DNA of 64,000 nt. Source: Arthrobacter sp. OVS8 (lineage in GTDB: Bacteria; Actinomycetota; Actinomycetes; Actinomycetales; Micrococcaceae). The stretch lies in contig CP116670.1 of NCBI GenBank assembly GCA_028370155.1, positions 372,001-436,000 on the forward strand. Reading direction: 5' to 3'. A program made the position numbers and the translations under genes. Below the pieces are notes generated by a model, which saw only the letters and a program-made list of their open reading frames with translations, made no database searches and was not told the origin of the DNA. Positions 41,401 through 51,695 of this stretch are shown here, in pieces. Position 1 is the first letter of the stretch. Every line of letters begins with the position of its first letter.

Positions 41401-43741
41401 ATGACTGAACAGAACACGCTCAACCCCACCCCGTTCCCGGCAGCCTCCATCCTGGGCTACCCGCGCATCGGCCGCCGCCGCGAACTCAAGAAGGCCGTGG
41501 AGGCCTACTGGGCCGGCAAGATCGACGCCGCCGCCCTGGACGCCGCCGCCAAGGAGATCCAGCTCGGCACCGCCAAGCGCCTCCAGGGCCTGGGCCTGAC
41601 CGAGGCCGCCGCCGTTCCCGGCACCTTCTCGTACTACGACCAGGTGCTCGACGCCGCCGCGCACCTCGGTGCCGTGCCGCCCGCTTCGGCAACCTCCTGA
41701 ACGCCGGAGGCCAGCTCGACATCGACGGCTACTTCACCCTGGCCCGCGGCAACAAGGACCAGCAGCCGCTGGAAATGACCAAGTGGTTTGACACCAACTA
41801 CCACTACCTCGTCCCGGAAATCGGACCGGAGACCAGCTTCTCGCTGACCTCCAACCGCATCGTCGAGGAATTCGAATACGCCCTCTCCAACGGCGTTGAG
41901 ACCCGCCCGTACATCGTCGGCCCGGTCACCTTCCTGCTGCTGAGCAAGGCCTCCGACGTTGCCCCGGCCGGCTTCAGCCCGCTGTCCCGCCTCGAGGACG
42001 TCCTCCCCGTCTACACCGCACTGCTGGAGAAGCTGGCCGCCGCCGGCGCCGGCTGGGTCCAGCTGGACGAGCCCGCCCTCGTGGTGGACCAGGACACCCC
42101 GGCCGGCGAGATCCAGGCCGCCGTCGCCCGCTCCTACGAGGTCCTCTCCGCCGCCGCGAAGCGCCCGCAGCTGTTCGTCTCCACCCCGTACGGCGCCCTC
42201 AACGGCCAGCTGGGAACCCTTGCCGCTACCGGCATCGACGCCCTGCACCTGGACGTCTTCAAGGGCGAGGTTCCTCCGCCGCGGCCCTGGCCGCACTGGG
42301 CAACACGACCCTCGTCGCCGGCGTCGTGGACGGCCACAACATCTGGCGCAATGACCTTGCCGCCTCCGCGGCCAAGATCGCCGAGCTGAAGAAGTCCGTC
42401 GCCAAGCTGGCCGTCAGTACCTCCACCTCCACCCAGCACGTCCCGCACGACGTCGACGAGGAGGTCCAGCTCTCCGCTCAGCTGCGCAGCTGGCTCGCGT
42501 TCGCCGACCAGAAGGCCACCGAGGTTGTCACCCTCGCCGGCCTGCTCACCGATCCGGCAGCCGTGCAGCCGGCCATCGATGAAGCCACCCGCATCATCGC
42601 CTCCCGTGCCGCCGCCGACGGCGTCCGTCGCGCCGAGGTCCGGAACCGCACCGCCGCCCTGACCGCCGCCGACTTCAGCCGCTCCGTCTACGGGGTCCGC
42701 GAGGCCGCACAGACCGAGGCCCTGCACCTGCCGCCGCTGCCCACCACCACCATCGGCTCCTTCCCGCAGACCGGCGAGATCCGCACCGCCCGGGCCCGCG
42801 CCAACAAGGGCGATCTCACCACGGAGCAGTACGAGCAGCTCATGAAGGACGAGATCAAGCGCGTCGTGGAGCTGCAGGAAGAGCTCGGCTTCGACGTCCT
42901 GGTCCACGGCGAGCCCGAGCGCAACGACATGGTCCAGTACTTCGCCGAGAACCTCGAAGGCTTCGACGTCACGGTGCACGGCTGGGTCCAGTCCTACGGC
43001 TCCCGCTGCACCCGCCCGTCGATCCTGTGGGGCGACGTCACCCGCAGCGCCCCGATCACGGTGGAGTGGGCCCGGTACGCGCAGTCCCTGACCAACAAGC
43101 CGATGAAGGGCATGCTCACCGGCCCGGTCACGATCCTCGCCTGGTCCTTCGTCCGCGACGACCAGCCGCTCGGCGAGACCGCCAATCAGGTGGCCTTGGC
43201 CCTCCGCGACGAAATCGCCGACCTCGAAGCCGCCGGCATCAAGGTCATCCAGGTGGACGAGCCCGCCCTGCGCGAGCTCCTGCCGCTGCGCAAGGCGGAC
43301 CAGGCCGCGTACCTGGACTGGTCCGTGAAGTCCTTCCGGCTCGCCACCGCCGGCGCCGCGGACGCCACCCAGGTCCACACGCACCTGTGCTACTCGGAGT
43401 TCGGCGCCATCATCGACGCAATCGACGGCCTCGACGCCGACGTCACCTCGATCGAGGCCGCCCGCTCCCGCATGGAAGTGGTCCACGACCTGGAATCCCA
43501 CGGCTTCGGCCGCGGCGTGGGCCCGGGCGTCTACGACATCCACTCGCCGCGCGTCCCGGGCGAGCAGGAAGTCACCGAACTGCTCAGCACCGCCGTCAAG
43601 CACGTCCCGTCCCGCCAGCTCTGGGTCAACCCGGACTGCGGCCTGAAGACCCGCGGCTACGCCGAGACCGAAGAGTCCCTGCGCAACCTCGTCACGGCCA
43701 CCAGGACGGTCCGCGCCGAACTGCTGGAAGCCGCCAAGTAG
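41401..43741 (+). CDS. metE: Cobalamin-independent methionine synthase
   Basis: Transfers a methyl group from 5-methyl-THF polyglutamate to homocysteine. The zinc site ligands are in THLCYSEF (about residues 659-666) and the DCGLKTR segment near residue 746. The N-terminal half is the typical non-catalytic barrel. Single-base losses are at 41679 (expected [14 protein letters not shown]) and 42273-42274 (expected [14 protein letters not shown]). Repair gives 780 residues. Being B12-independent it suits a cell lacking cobalamin. It is co-transcribed with metF and ends at the hairpin 43758-43800. Confidence 0.96.
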
Positions 43742-43757
43742 CAGGCACCTGAACCGA

Positions 43758-43800
43758 CGACGGCGGCCGGCCACCTCTCACAGGTGACCGGCCGCCGTCG
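43758..43800 (+). terminator. Terminator of metF-metE
   Basis: 13-bp stem CGACGGCGGCCGG/CCGGCCGCCGTCG with an inner CACCT/AGGTG extension, 16 nt after the metE stop. There is no T tract. Confidence 0.7.
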
Positions 43801-43810
43801 AACGCTAATC

Positions 43811-43870
43811 ATCGATTGCTGAGCAACCGCCGTTTTGAGGGTTCACAAGGGCGCCTGCGGAGCAATCGAT
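43811..43870. repeat. 60-bp palindromic intergenic element, copy 2
   Basis: Perfect terminal inverted repeats ATCGATTGCT/AGCAATCGAT bound a 60-bp element. It aligns gaplessly with the element at 4266-4325 (about 40 of 60 bases identical, including termini, AAC-GCC-TT and AAGGGC blocks). It lies between convergent metE and the DUF2004 gene and ends one base before the latter's stop. Confidence 0.75.
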
Positions 43871-44376
43871 TCAGGAGACCCAGAGGATCTCGTCATCCAC
43901 GACGCCGTCCTCGTCCGCGGAGGCGACCAGCACCTCGTCGGTGAAGTGCGAACCGAGGGTGAAGTCCAGGACGAAATAGCGTTCCGGCTGGCCGGGAAGA
44001 TACCCACGTGGCCCAGCTTCAGGGCCTTGAGGAACACGGCGTCGGTGAGCTGGCTCTTATCCTCGACGCCGAACACGGTCCTCAGGTGCTCGTCCTTGAT
44101 GGCGTTGCAGTGGAAGTGCCGGTACTCCTGGGGGCTGGTGCCGTCCTGCTCCAGTTCCTCGGCGATCATTTCCCGGACCTGGTCCACGAGTTCGGGCAGA
44201 AAGCGCAACCGGTAGTCAACCTTGTGCATCGCCGCTTCGTCGAAGTGGTCATGCGCATTGACATTCAGGTCAAGCTCCACGATCTGGCCCGCCAGTTCAT
44301 GCTTGGCGGTGAGATTATGGTCCCTCCCGTGGTTGAGCTCGACCTCTCCGAAGTGCTTGCTCGCTACCTTGTTCAT
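43871..44376 (-). CDS. DUF2004 family protein
   Basis: Small cytosolic protein of 168 residues after adding one base at 43992-43993 (expected FPGQPERYFVLDFTLGSHF). Family features are the HFGEVELNHGRDH start, LDLNVNAHDHFD, and an acidic C-terminus (ASADEDGVVDDEILWVS). Function unknown; DUF2004 members are widespread in Actinobacteria. ATG 44376 fits family length. It diverges from the aldehyde dehydrogenase with 99 bp between starts. Confidence 0.78.
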
Positions 44377-44475
44377 ATCTTCAACATAGTCCTCAAAACC
44401 GGCCCGTTCCAGCATTCGCAAGGTTTTATCCGGTACCGCACCCGGCCGGGCGCCCGCTGCCGGTACATTGGGCGG

Positions 44476-45880
44476 ATGCAAACCGTTGCCCCCGCCGTCG
44501 CCCGCGCCCGTGAACTGTACGACAGCGGAGTGACCCGCCCCTGGCCTGGCGGCTGGAGCAGCTCGGCAGCCTGCGCCGGATGCTGGCCGAGCGCCGCACG
44601 GAGTTCGCCGAAGCGCTGGGCGCCGACCTGGGCAAGCACGCCACCGAGTCCCTGCTGACGGAAATCGGCTTTGTCACAGCCGAAGCCGCACACCTGGAAA
44701 AGAACCTCGAGGCCTGGCTGCGGCCGCGTCCGGTCGCCGTGCCGCTCGCCGTCCAGCCGGCCAAAGCGTGGACCGAACTGACCCCGCTCGGAGTCGTGCT
44801 GGTGATCGGCCCGTGGAACTATCCGCTGCAGCTCCTGCTCGCCCCGCTGGCCGGTGCCCTCGCTGCCGGCAACACCGTTGTGCTCAAACCAAGCGAACAC
44901 GCCCCCGCCACCTCGGCGGCCCTGGCACGCTGGATCCCGGAGTACCTGGCCGGCGCCGCCGAGGTGGTCCAGGGCGGCATCCCGGAAACCACGGCCCTGC
45001 TGGGCCTGCGCTTTGACCACATCTTCTTCACCGGCGGGGAAACCGCCGCCAAGGCGGTCCTGCGCGCGGCGGCGGAGAACCTGACGCCGGTCACCCTGGA
45101 ACTGGGCGGCAAATCACCGGCCTACGTGGACTCCTCCACCGACCTGGCCAGGGCGGCCAAGCGGCTCGCGTGGGGCCGGTTCATGAACGCCGGCCAGACC
45201 TGCGTGGCGCCCGACTACATCCTGGCCGCCGAGGACGTGCTGGTGCCGCTGGAGCGCGAGCTGGTGAAGGCGATCGGGGAGCTCTTCGGTCCGGACTCCG
45301 CCCAAAGCGGGTCCTATGGCAGGATCGTCAACGACCGCCACTTCCAGCGGATCGCCGCCCTCGCCGACGGCAGCACCGTGGTCCACGGCGGCGATCGGGA
45401 CGCCGCGAGCCGCCACTTCGCGCCGACCCTGCTCCGGCCGGCCGCCGGGGACACCGTCATGGGGAGGAGATCTTCGGGCCGCTGCTCCCGCTGGTCCCGG
45501 TCGCCGGCCGGGACGAGGCCATCCGGATGATCAACGACGGCGCCAAGCCGCTCGCGCTGTACGTGTTCAGCAACGACGCCGGCACGCGCCGGGCGTTCGC
45601 GGAGCGCACCTCCTCGGGGGCGCTGTGCTTCGACGTCCCGGCGGCACACTTGATGGTCCCGGGGCTGCCCTTCGGCGGGGTCGGCGGCAGCGGCATGGGC
45701 GCCTACCACGGTGAGCACTCGCTGCGGACGTTCTCCCACGAACGGTCCACCCTGGCCAAGCCGCAGCGGCCGGACACCCTGGAACTGATCTACCCGCCCT
45801 ACAGCCCCGCCAAACACCGGATCATCAGCGTGCTCGCCGGGATGGGTACGGGACTCCGCCGGCGGCTCCGGAGGCGCTGA
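44476..45880 (+). CDS. Aldehyde dehydrogenase family protein
   Basis: NAD(P)-dependent aldehyde dehydrogenase. The catalytic Cys is in NAGQTCVAPDY (about residue 239) and the general base Glu in LELGGKSP (about residue 211). The FGGVGGSGMGAYHG signature at the C-terminal end and the length of 468 residues fit the class 3/coniferyl-type ALDH group that oxidises medium and long aliphatic or aromatic aldehydes. Single-base losses are at 44538-44541 (expected VTRPLAWRLEQLG) and 45461-45464 (expected VMGEEIFGPLLP). The start ATG is 44476. Its 3' end abuts the convergent LysR gene. Confidence 0.92.
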
Positions 45881-45881
45881 C

Positions 45882-46813
45882 TTACCCTTGCGGGGGACGG
45901 CCTGTTTCGGGGTGGAGGAGTTGAAGGTGTCGGCCAGCAGTTCGACGAACAGCTGGACCTGCGCCGTCTGTTTTTCATTGATCAGCAGGGCAAAGACGTT
46001 GCGCGCCAGCCGGATCTCCGGAACATCCAGCACCACCACGCCGGCCGGGCGGTGCAGCAGGGCCAGCTCGGGAACCAGGGCCGCGCCCAGCCCCGCCGCC
46101 GCCATCTCGAGGCTGGCATGGAAGTCATCGCTGTAGGCGACCACCCGCGGGTGCAGGTTGCAGCTGGCGAAAAGCCGCTCGATCACGGTGGCGTCGGACG
46201 TGCCGGGGTGGTGCACAATCCACGGCATGTCGGAGAGATGGTCCGCCGCCACCTTCGAATCCGTGCCGATGCCCCAGGCCGCCGGCAGCACCACCCGGAA
46301 GTCGTCGTCGCCGATCCACTGACGGTTGACGGTATGCGGCCACGCGAGGCCTGACTGCCCCACCTGGTACACGAGGGCGACGTCGAGCTCGCCGCCGGTG
46401 CGCAGGCCCTGGATGGTCTGGGCGGGCTCCGCGACGGACACCCGCAGGTCGATGCCGAGCTTCTTCCACGCCGGGTTCTCCAGGAGCCGCGGCAGCACAT
46501 AGGTGGCCAGGCTGGGGAAGATGCCCAGCCGGAGTTCCTGCCGGGCGGGATCCCCGGTGCGGGATGCCGCCGCCATCAGCGCCTCGATGTCCGTGAGGAC
46601 CTTGGCCGCGTGCCGGGTCATGACCATCGCCGCTTCCGTGGGCTGGATGCTGCGGGCCGAGCGTTGGAAAAGTTCGACGCCGGTGTCCCGTTCCAGCGCC
46701 GACATCTGCTGGGAGACCGCCGACGCCGTGTAGCCGAGCCTAGTGGCGGCTGCCGCGAAAGAGCCGAGCCTGGTCACTTCGACAAGGGTCCGCAGATGGA
46801 CGGGGTTGATCAA
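45882..46813 (-). CDS. LysR family transcriptional regulator
   Basis: Winged-helix regulator with the LysR N-terminal domain (RLGSFAAAATRLGYTASAVSQQMSALERD, residues 11-39 or so) and a substrate-binding domain. TTG 46813 has GAAGGG seven bases upstream and gives INPVHLRTLVEV at the N-terminus; ATG 46864 adds 17 residues. As written the frame runs through the ALDH gene to 45314. One extra C near 45891-45895 (CCCCC run) brings in a TAA at 45882 and gives 310 residues, the usual size. I use that end. It diverges from the amine-oxidase-like gene by 173 bp and is likely its regulator. Confidence 0.82.
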
Positions 46814-46986
46814 GGGTTTGCCCTTCGCGTGTTCCGGTGAGGCGGGACCGCAATCCCGCTTCATTCTGGCACATTGGACGGAAGCGAATTGCTGAAAAGT
46901 CGCACACATCCGTCAGCCCCCGGCGACGAATTGCCCATAAGACGATTCACCAGGACGATTCCGGCAAAGCCAACAGGAGCAGACCA

Positions 46987-48382
46987 GTGTCAGATGCAGC
47001 AGGATTTCCCCGGGCCGGCGAGTAGCCGTGATTGGCAGCGGCGTGGCGGGCCTGACCGCCGCGTACGTGCTGAACCGGCAGGACACTGTGACGCTCTTCG
47101 AGGCCGACGCACGGCTCGGCGGTCACGCCCACACCCACGACGTGAGGCAGGCCGGCGGTCCCATGCTGGGGATCGACACGGGCTTCATCGTCCACAATGA
47201 ACGGACGTACCCCACACTGCTGCGGCTCTTCGCCGAACTGGGCATTGAGACGCAGGACTCCGAAATGAGCATGTCCGTCCGCTGCGACGGCTGCGGGCTG
47301 GAGTACGCCGGGGCCCGGGCCAAGGGCCGCGGCATCCTTCCGCGGCCCTCCACCGTGCTGCGCGGCCGCTACCTGCTGATGCTCCTCGAGGTGATGCGCT
47401 TCTACCGCAGGGCACGCGCCCTGCTCGCCGAGGAAGCGAAAGCCGGGGCGCCGGAGCTCACACTGGGGAGTTCCTGGCCCGGGAAAAGTTCAGCAGCTAC
47501 TTCATCTCGCACTTCATGACCCCCGTGGTGAGCGCGGTCTGGTCCTGCGATCCCACCACCGCGCTGGCGTACCCGGCCCGCTACCTCTTCACCTTCCTGG
47601 GCCACCACGGCCTGCTCGGGGTCTCCGGTTCACCGCAGTGGCGCACCGTCACCGGCGGCTCGCGCACCTACGTGGACAGGGTGGCCGCCACCCTGCCGGA
47701 TATCCGCCTCTCCAGCCCGGTCACCGGAGTGAGCCGCCACGAGCACGGTGTGGAACTGACCACGACCACCCCCACGGGGACAGTAACCACCGAGAACTTC
47801 GATGCAGTGGTCATCGCCACCCACCCGGCCCAGGCCCTGGACATGCTCACCGACGCCTCGCCGGCCGAACGGGAGGCCCTGGCCGGCATGCCGTACTCGG
47901 TCAACCACACGGTCTTCCACCGGGACGCCGCCGTCCTGCCGTCCAGCGACAACGCCAAGGCATCCTGGAATTACCGGCTGCCGTCCTGCGATGCCCGGCC
48001 GGACAAGGTCCTGGTCAGCTACGACATGACCCGGCTGCAGCGGCTGGCCCCCGTGGACCTGGGGCGCTACATCGTCAGCCTGGGCGAATCCGAGCTGATT
48101 GCGGACGACACCGTGATCGAGCGCATGGTCTACGAGCACCCGCAGTACACTCCGGATTCCTTGAAGGCCCAGCAGCGGATCATGACGCTCGGCAATGACC
48201 GGCTGGCCTTCGCCGGCGCCTACCACGGCTGGGGGTTCCACGAGGATGGCGCCCTCTCCGGCGTCAAGGCCGCGGAGCGGCTCGGCCGCACGTGGGACGA
48301 CCCCGCCGTCGTGCTGAACGAGGAGTACCGCGCCGTCGCCGTCGATCCTGACCTGCAGACCGTCTCTGCGGAGGGCTCATGA
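46987..48382 (+). CDS. FAD-dependent amine oxidase-like protein
   Basis: Flavin amine oxidase/protoporphyrinogen-oxidase-fold protein, 465 residues after repair. The FAD loop is VIGSGVAGLTAAYVL near residue 15, followed by LFEADARLGGHAHT. Late motif YHGWGFHEDGALSG binds flavin. Single-base losses are at 47017-47018 (expected RAGRRVAVIG) and 47465-47468 (expected LTLGEFLAREKF). GTG 46987 follows AGGAG. It overlaps the DUF1365 gene by 4 bp (ATGA). The order FAD protein-DUF1365-CFA synthase is a recurrent bacterial cassette for membrane lipid modification. Confidence 0.88.
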
Positions 48383-49110
48383 ACACATCGGCCGCCATCT
48401 ACCGCACGTCCATCGCGCATGTCCGCCGCACCCCGCTGCACAACGCCTTCACCTACCGCAGCTACAGCTGGTACGTCGACGTCGATGCCCTCCCCAGGCT
48501 CCCGCGCTGGCTGGCTCCGCTGGCCGGTTTCTCCGTGGCCGACCACCTGGGCGACCCGAACGGGACGCTGCGCGGCAACGTCGAGCGCTACCTTGCCACC
48601 CAGGGCATCACGCTCGACGGCGGCCGGATCACCATGCTGGCCAGCGCGCGCGTCTTCGGGCACGTCTTCAACCCGCTGAGCCTGTTCTGGTGCCACGATC
48701 CCGCGGGCGGGCTGCGCTGCGTGATCGCCGAGGTCCACAACACCTACGGGGAGCGGCACTGCTACCTGCTGGAGACCGACGACGCCGGCCGGGCCACCGT
48801 CCCGAAGGCGTTCTACGTCTCCCCGTTCAACGACATCGAAGGCCGGTACCGGATGAAGCTTCCGGAACCCGCGGAGCGGCTCGCGGTCTCGATCGTCCTG
48901 GAGCGGGAAGGGCAGAAGCCCTTCGTCGCCACTGTGGACGGAACCCGCCGGGAATCCACCGTGCCGAACATCCTGGCCGCGGCGCTCGCCGTCCCGCTGG
49001 CGCCGCTGCGCGTCGCAGCGCAGATCCGCTGGCAGGGAATCAAACTTTGGGCACGCAAGTTGCCCGTCATCAAAAGACCACACCACCCCTCACAGGAGGC
49101 AGTCCAGTGA
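48379..49110 (+). CDS. DUF1365 family protein
   Basis: 243 residues, intact. DUF1365 landmarks are the N-terminal YRTSIAHVRRTPLHNAFTY, FNPLSLFWCHD and KAFYVSPFNDIEGRYR. Biochemical role unknown; the family is consistently encoded beside a flavin oxidase-like gene and a cyclopropane-fatty-acid synthase, so a lipid function is likely. Start and stop overlap both neighbours (ATGA at 48379, GTGA at 49107), so three proteins are translationally coupled. Confidence 0.9.
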   Translation: MNTSAAIYRTSIAHVRRTPLHNAFTYRSYSWYVDVDALPRLPRWLAPLAGFSVADHLGDPNGTLRGNVERYLATQGITLDGGRITMLASARVFGHVFNPLSLFWCHDPAGGLRCVIAEVHNTYGERHCYLLETDDAGRATVPKAFYVSPFNDIEGRYRMKLPEPAERLAVSIVLEREGQKPFVATVDGTRRESTVPNILAAALAVPLAPLRVAAQIRWQGIKLWARKLPVIKRPHHPSQEAVQ

Positions 49111-50500
49111 CCATGACCGAAGCGACCGGACCCCACACGGCGCAGACGACCCCGACGCAGACGAACGCGCAGACGAACGCCCAGACGAACCCCGGCGTGC
49201 CCTACACGGTGCCGCAGCCGCCCGCAGCCATCGACGCCGCGGTCTGGCCCAGCGTTGCCACCGTGCCCTCGAGCCTCAAGGCCCGGCTGGCAGGCCGGGC
49301 CGCGGACGCCATCTTCCGCGCCGCCGTGCGCCGCCTTCCGCTGGAGGTGCGCTACCCCGACGGCACCGTTCTGGGTAAGGCCGCGTCCGGCCAGACCGAA
49401 CCGGGCCAGGTCTTCCCGGTCATGACCATGAACCGTCCGGAGGCCTTCGCCGCCCGGCTTGGCGACGGCGGGCTGATCGGCCTGGGGAGTCCTACATGGC
49501 CGGGGACTGGGACGCCGATGACCTGACGGCGGTGATGGAAGTCTTCGCCGCACGGGTGGGGACCCTGGTGCCGGAGCCGCTGCAGAAACTGCGAGGACTC
49601 TACCTCCCGCGCACCCCGCGCACGGAACGGAACACGGAGCAGAACACCCGCTCCAACATCTCCCGGCACTACGACCTGTCCAACGAACTCTTCGCGACGT
49701 TCCTGGACAACACCATGACGTACTCCAGCGCACTCTTCCCGGAGAACGGTGATGCGCTGCGGAACGTTGCCTGGGACGGCCTGGCCGCCGCGCAGCAGGC
49801 GAAGATCGACCGGCTGCTGGACAGGGCCGGCGTCACCGAGGGGACGCGCGTACTGGAAATCGGCACCGGCTGGGGCGAGCTGGCCCTCCGCGCCGCGGCC
49901 CGCGGGGCGACGGTCTACTCCGTGACGCTGTCCAGCGAGCAGCAGGAACTGGCCCGGCAGCGCGTAGCCGAGGCAGGCTACGCCGACGCCGTCACGATCG
50001 AACTCAAGGACTACCGCGCGGTGGAGGGCGAGTTCGACGCCGTTGTCTCGGTCGAGATGATCGAGGCGGTTGGCTACGAGTACTGGGCCACGTACTTCCA
50101 GACGATCGAGCGGGTCTTGGCGCCCGGCGGGAAGGTGGCCATCCAGGCCATCACCATCGGCCACGACCGGCTGATCGCCACCCGGACCAGCTATACCTGG
50201 GTGCACAAGTACATCTTCCCCGGCGGCGTCATCCCGTCGGTCCGGGCCATCGAGGAGATCACCGAGAAGCAGACCGGGCTCCGGGTCCGTGAACGCCTCG
50301 CCATGGGCGAGCATTACGCCCAGACCCTGCGGCTCTGGGAAGAGCGCTTTATGGCCCGCGCCGACGACGTCCGGGCCCTGGGGTTTGACGCGGTCTTCCA
50401 GCGGATGTGGCTGTTCTACCTCTGCTACTCCCGCGCCGGGTTCGAGACCGGATATCTGGATGTGCAGCAGATCGTGCTGGACAAGGCCGCAGTCAGGTAG
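49107..50500 (+). CDS. Cyclopropane-fatty-acid synthase-like methyltransferase
   Basis: SAM-dependent methyltransferase acting on unsaturated acyl chains of phospholipids. After repair 464 residues. The SAM loop VLEIGTGWGELAL is at about residue 248; the upstream HYDLSNELFATFLD and downstream VSVEMIEAVG segments are family hallmarks. One G is missing at 49484-49487 (expected GLGESYMAGDW). The N-terminal 30 residues hold a tandem QTNA repeat (12-nt units near 49158-49195). GTG 49107 has AGGAGG seven bases upstream, the best site in the operon. It could be a methylating rather than cyclopropanating enzyme. Confidence 0.88.
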
Positions 50501-50508
50501 GCAGGTAG

Positions 50509-50534
50509 CCGGCTGGGGGTAGCAGCTCAGCCGG
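50509..50534. terminator. Hairpin between convergent CFA and GH18-like genes
   Basis: Stem CCGGCTG/CAGCCGG with a 12-nt loop. It overlaps the last codons of the minus-strand gene. Confidence 0.5.
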
Positions 50535-51621
50535 TAAAGGTTTTCCCGAGCACTCCCGCGAACATCCCGGGCTCTTGCGCCACTCCGCTGCAGCCGCTGG
50601 AAGCGTTGCTGCCCGGTTCGCGGGGGCTCGAGGAAGTGCACGCAGCATCCCTGTTGGAGGACCACATGGACATCCGCCCCATCCCCCTTTCCACGGCGAA
50701 GCTGTTCAGGCCCTCCGCGTCCGCGAGGGTGAAAACCTGGCCCTTCACGTCGTTCTCGCCGATCATGGGCGTGAGACCCATCCTGTTCCACAGGGCCGCG
50801 GCCTCGAGCGGTTTGCCGGCATTCCGATACAGCGCATCGAGTCGCTGATGGGTGGCCTCCGCCGCGCTCGTCGCCGCGTCGAGCATTGTTTGGCCCGGCG
50901 CCAGCGGCCCGAAATTCATCACCATGATGTTGACGCCGGCGAGTTCCACTCCGGCATCGAGCATGGTGGTGACGGACGTTTCGCCGTCCGGTGTGAGCCC
51001 GTCCGTCGACACCGGAAGGGTCAGCCACACCTTCAGCGGGTCACCGGCCGGACGGTCTCTCTGGATCCGCGCGACGGCCTCGGCGCGCCTCTCTGATGCG
51101 GAGTGATCCGCCAGGCCTTCGCCTTCGACGTCGAAATCCAAAGTATCGAGGCGGTACGTTGTGATGACCGCCGTGTAAGCCTGAGCCAGCGCTTCGACGT
51201 CGGTGCAGGCTACAGCCAGCTCGGTGGCGAGCTGTCCGCCGAAAGCTACCGCGACGTCATTGCCGGCCGAGCGGAAGGACTTCACCTGTCCCTCGAGGTC
51301 CAGGGTGGCACCGGCCTGGTCAAGGGTGTAGTAGCCGTCCCAGGACGGTTCGCAGGGCTGCGTCGGATGGGCTCCGATGAACGACAGGACCGCGGTGATC
51401 GTGCCCTGCGCCGGCAGGTCCTGGAGCCGAAGGTTCGGGGTCAATGTCACGTCAAGATAGCCGCCGAACCACTGCTGGACCGCCGGGGTCCTGCTCATTG
51501 CATCCTCCCGGCCGTAGTTCCCCGGATTCGCCGGAGCGCAGGTCACCACGGCCATCACGACGGCGGCGGCCGCCAGTAACCTGCTCCAGCTGCGGGACAC
51601 TGGCGACTGTCGTGATCGCAT
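50527..51621 (-). CDS. Secreted GH18 chitinase-like protein
   Basis: Extracellular glycoside-hydrolase-18-like protein, 364 residues, intact. An N-terminal signal peptide has a Lys/Arg start and a hydrophobic run LLAAAAVVMAVV. The mature part begins YGREDAMSRTPAVQQWFGGYLDVTL, then a TIM-barrel with DTLDFDVEGEG (near residue 162), which matches the DxxDxDxE motif with the catalytic Glu. VNIMVMNFGP follows, typical of GH18. Its last 30 residues are Ser/Gly-rich with two Cys. It lies 75 bp downstream of the deacetylase-glycosyltransferase gene, same strand, so probably one operon. Substrate unknown; a polymer made by that synthase is the natural guess. Confidence 0.88.
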   Translation of the reverse strand: MRSRQSPVSRSWSRLLAAAAVVMAVVTCAPANPGNYGREDAMSRTPAVQQWFGGYLDVTLTPNLRLQDLPAQGTITAVLSFIGAHPTQPCEPSWDGYYTLDQAGATLDLEGQVKSFRSAGNDVAVAFGGQLATELAVACTDVEALAQAYTAVITTYRLDTLDFDVEGEGLADHSASERRAEAVARIQRDRPAGDPLKVWLTLPVSTDGLTPDGETSVTTMLDAGVELAGVNIMVMNFGPLAPGQTMLDAATSAAEATHQRLDALYRNAGKPLEAAALWNRMGLTPMIGENDVKGQVFTLADAEGLNSFAVERGMGRMSMWSSNRDAACTSSSPREPGSNASSGCSGVAQEPGMFAGVLGKTFTG

Positions 51622-51695
51622 GCACGCTCTCCAATGTTCACCGGTCGGGATGGCCGCCTGGGCTCAGGCGGCCATCCCGGCCGGAAGGCCTGTGG

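Noticed and set aside
45314..46909. LysR regulator of about 530 codons
   Set aside because: The extra 200 codons are antisense to ALDH. A single-base loss at 45891-45895 explains the missing stop and restores 310 residues.
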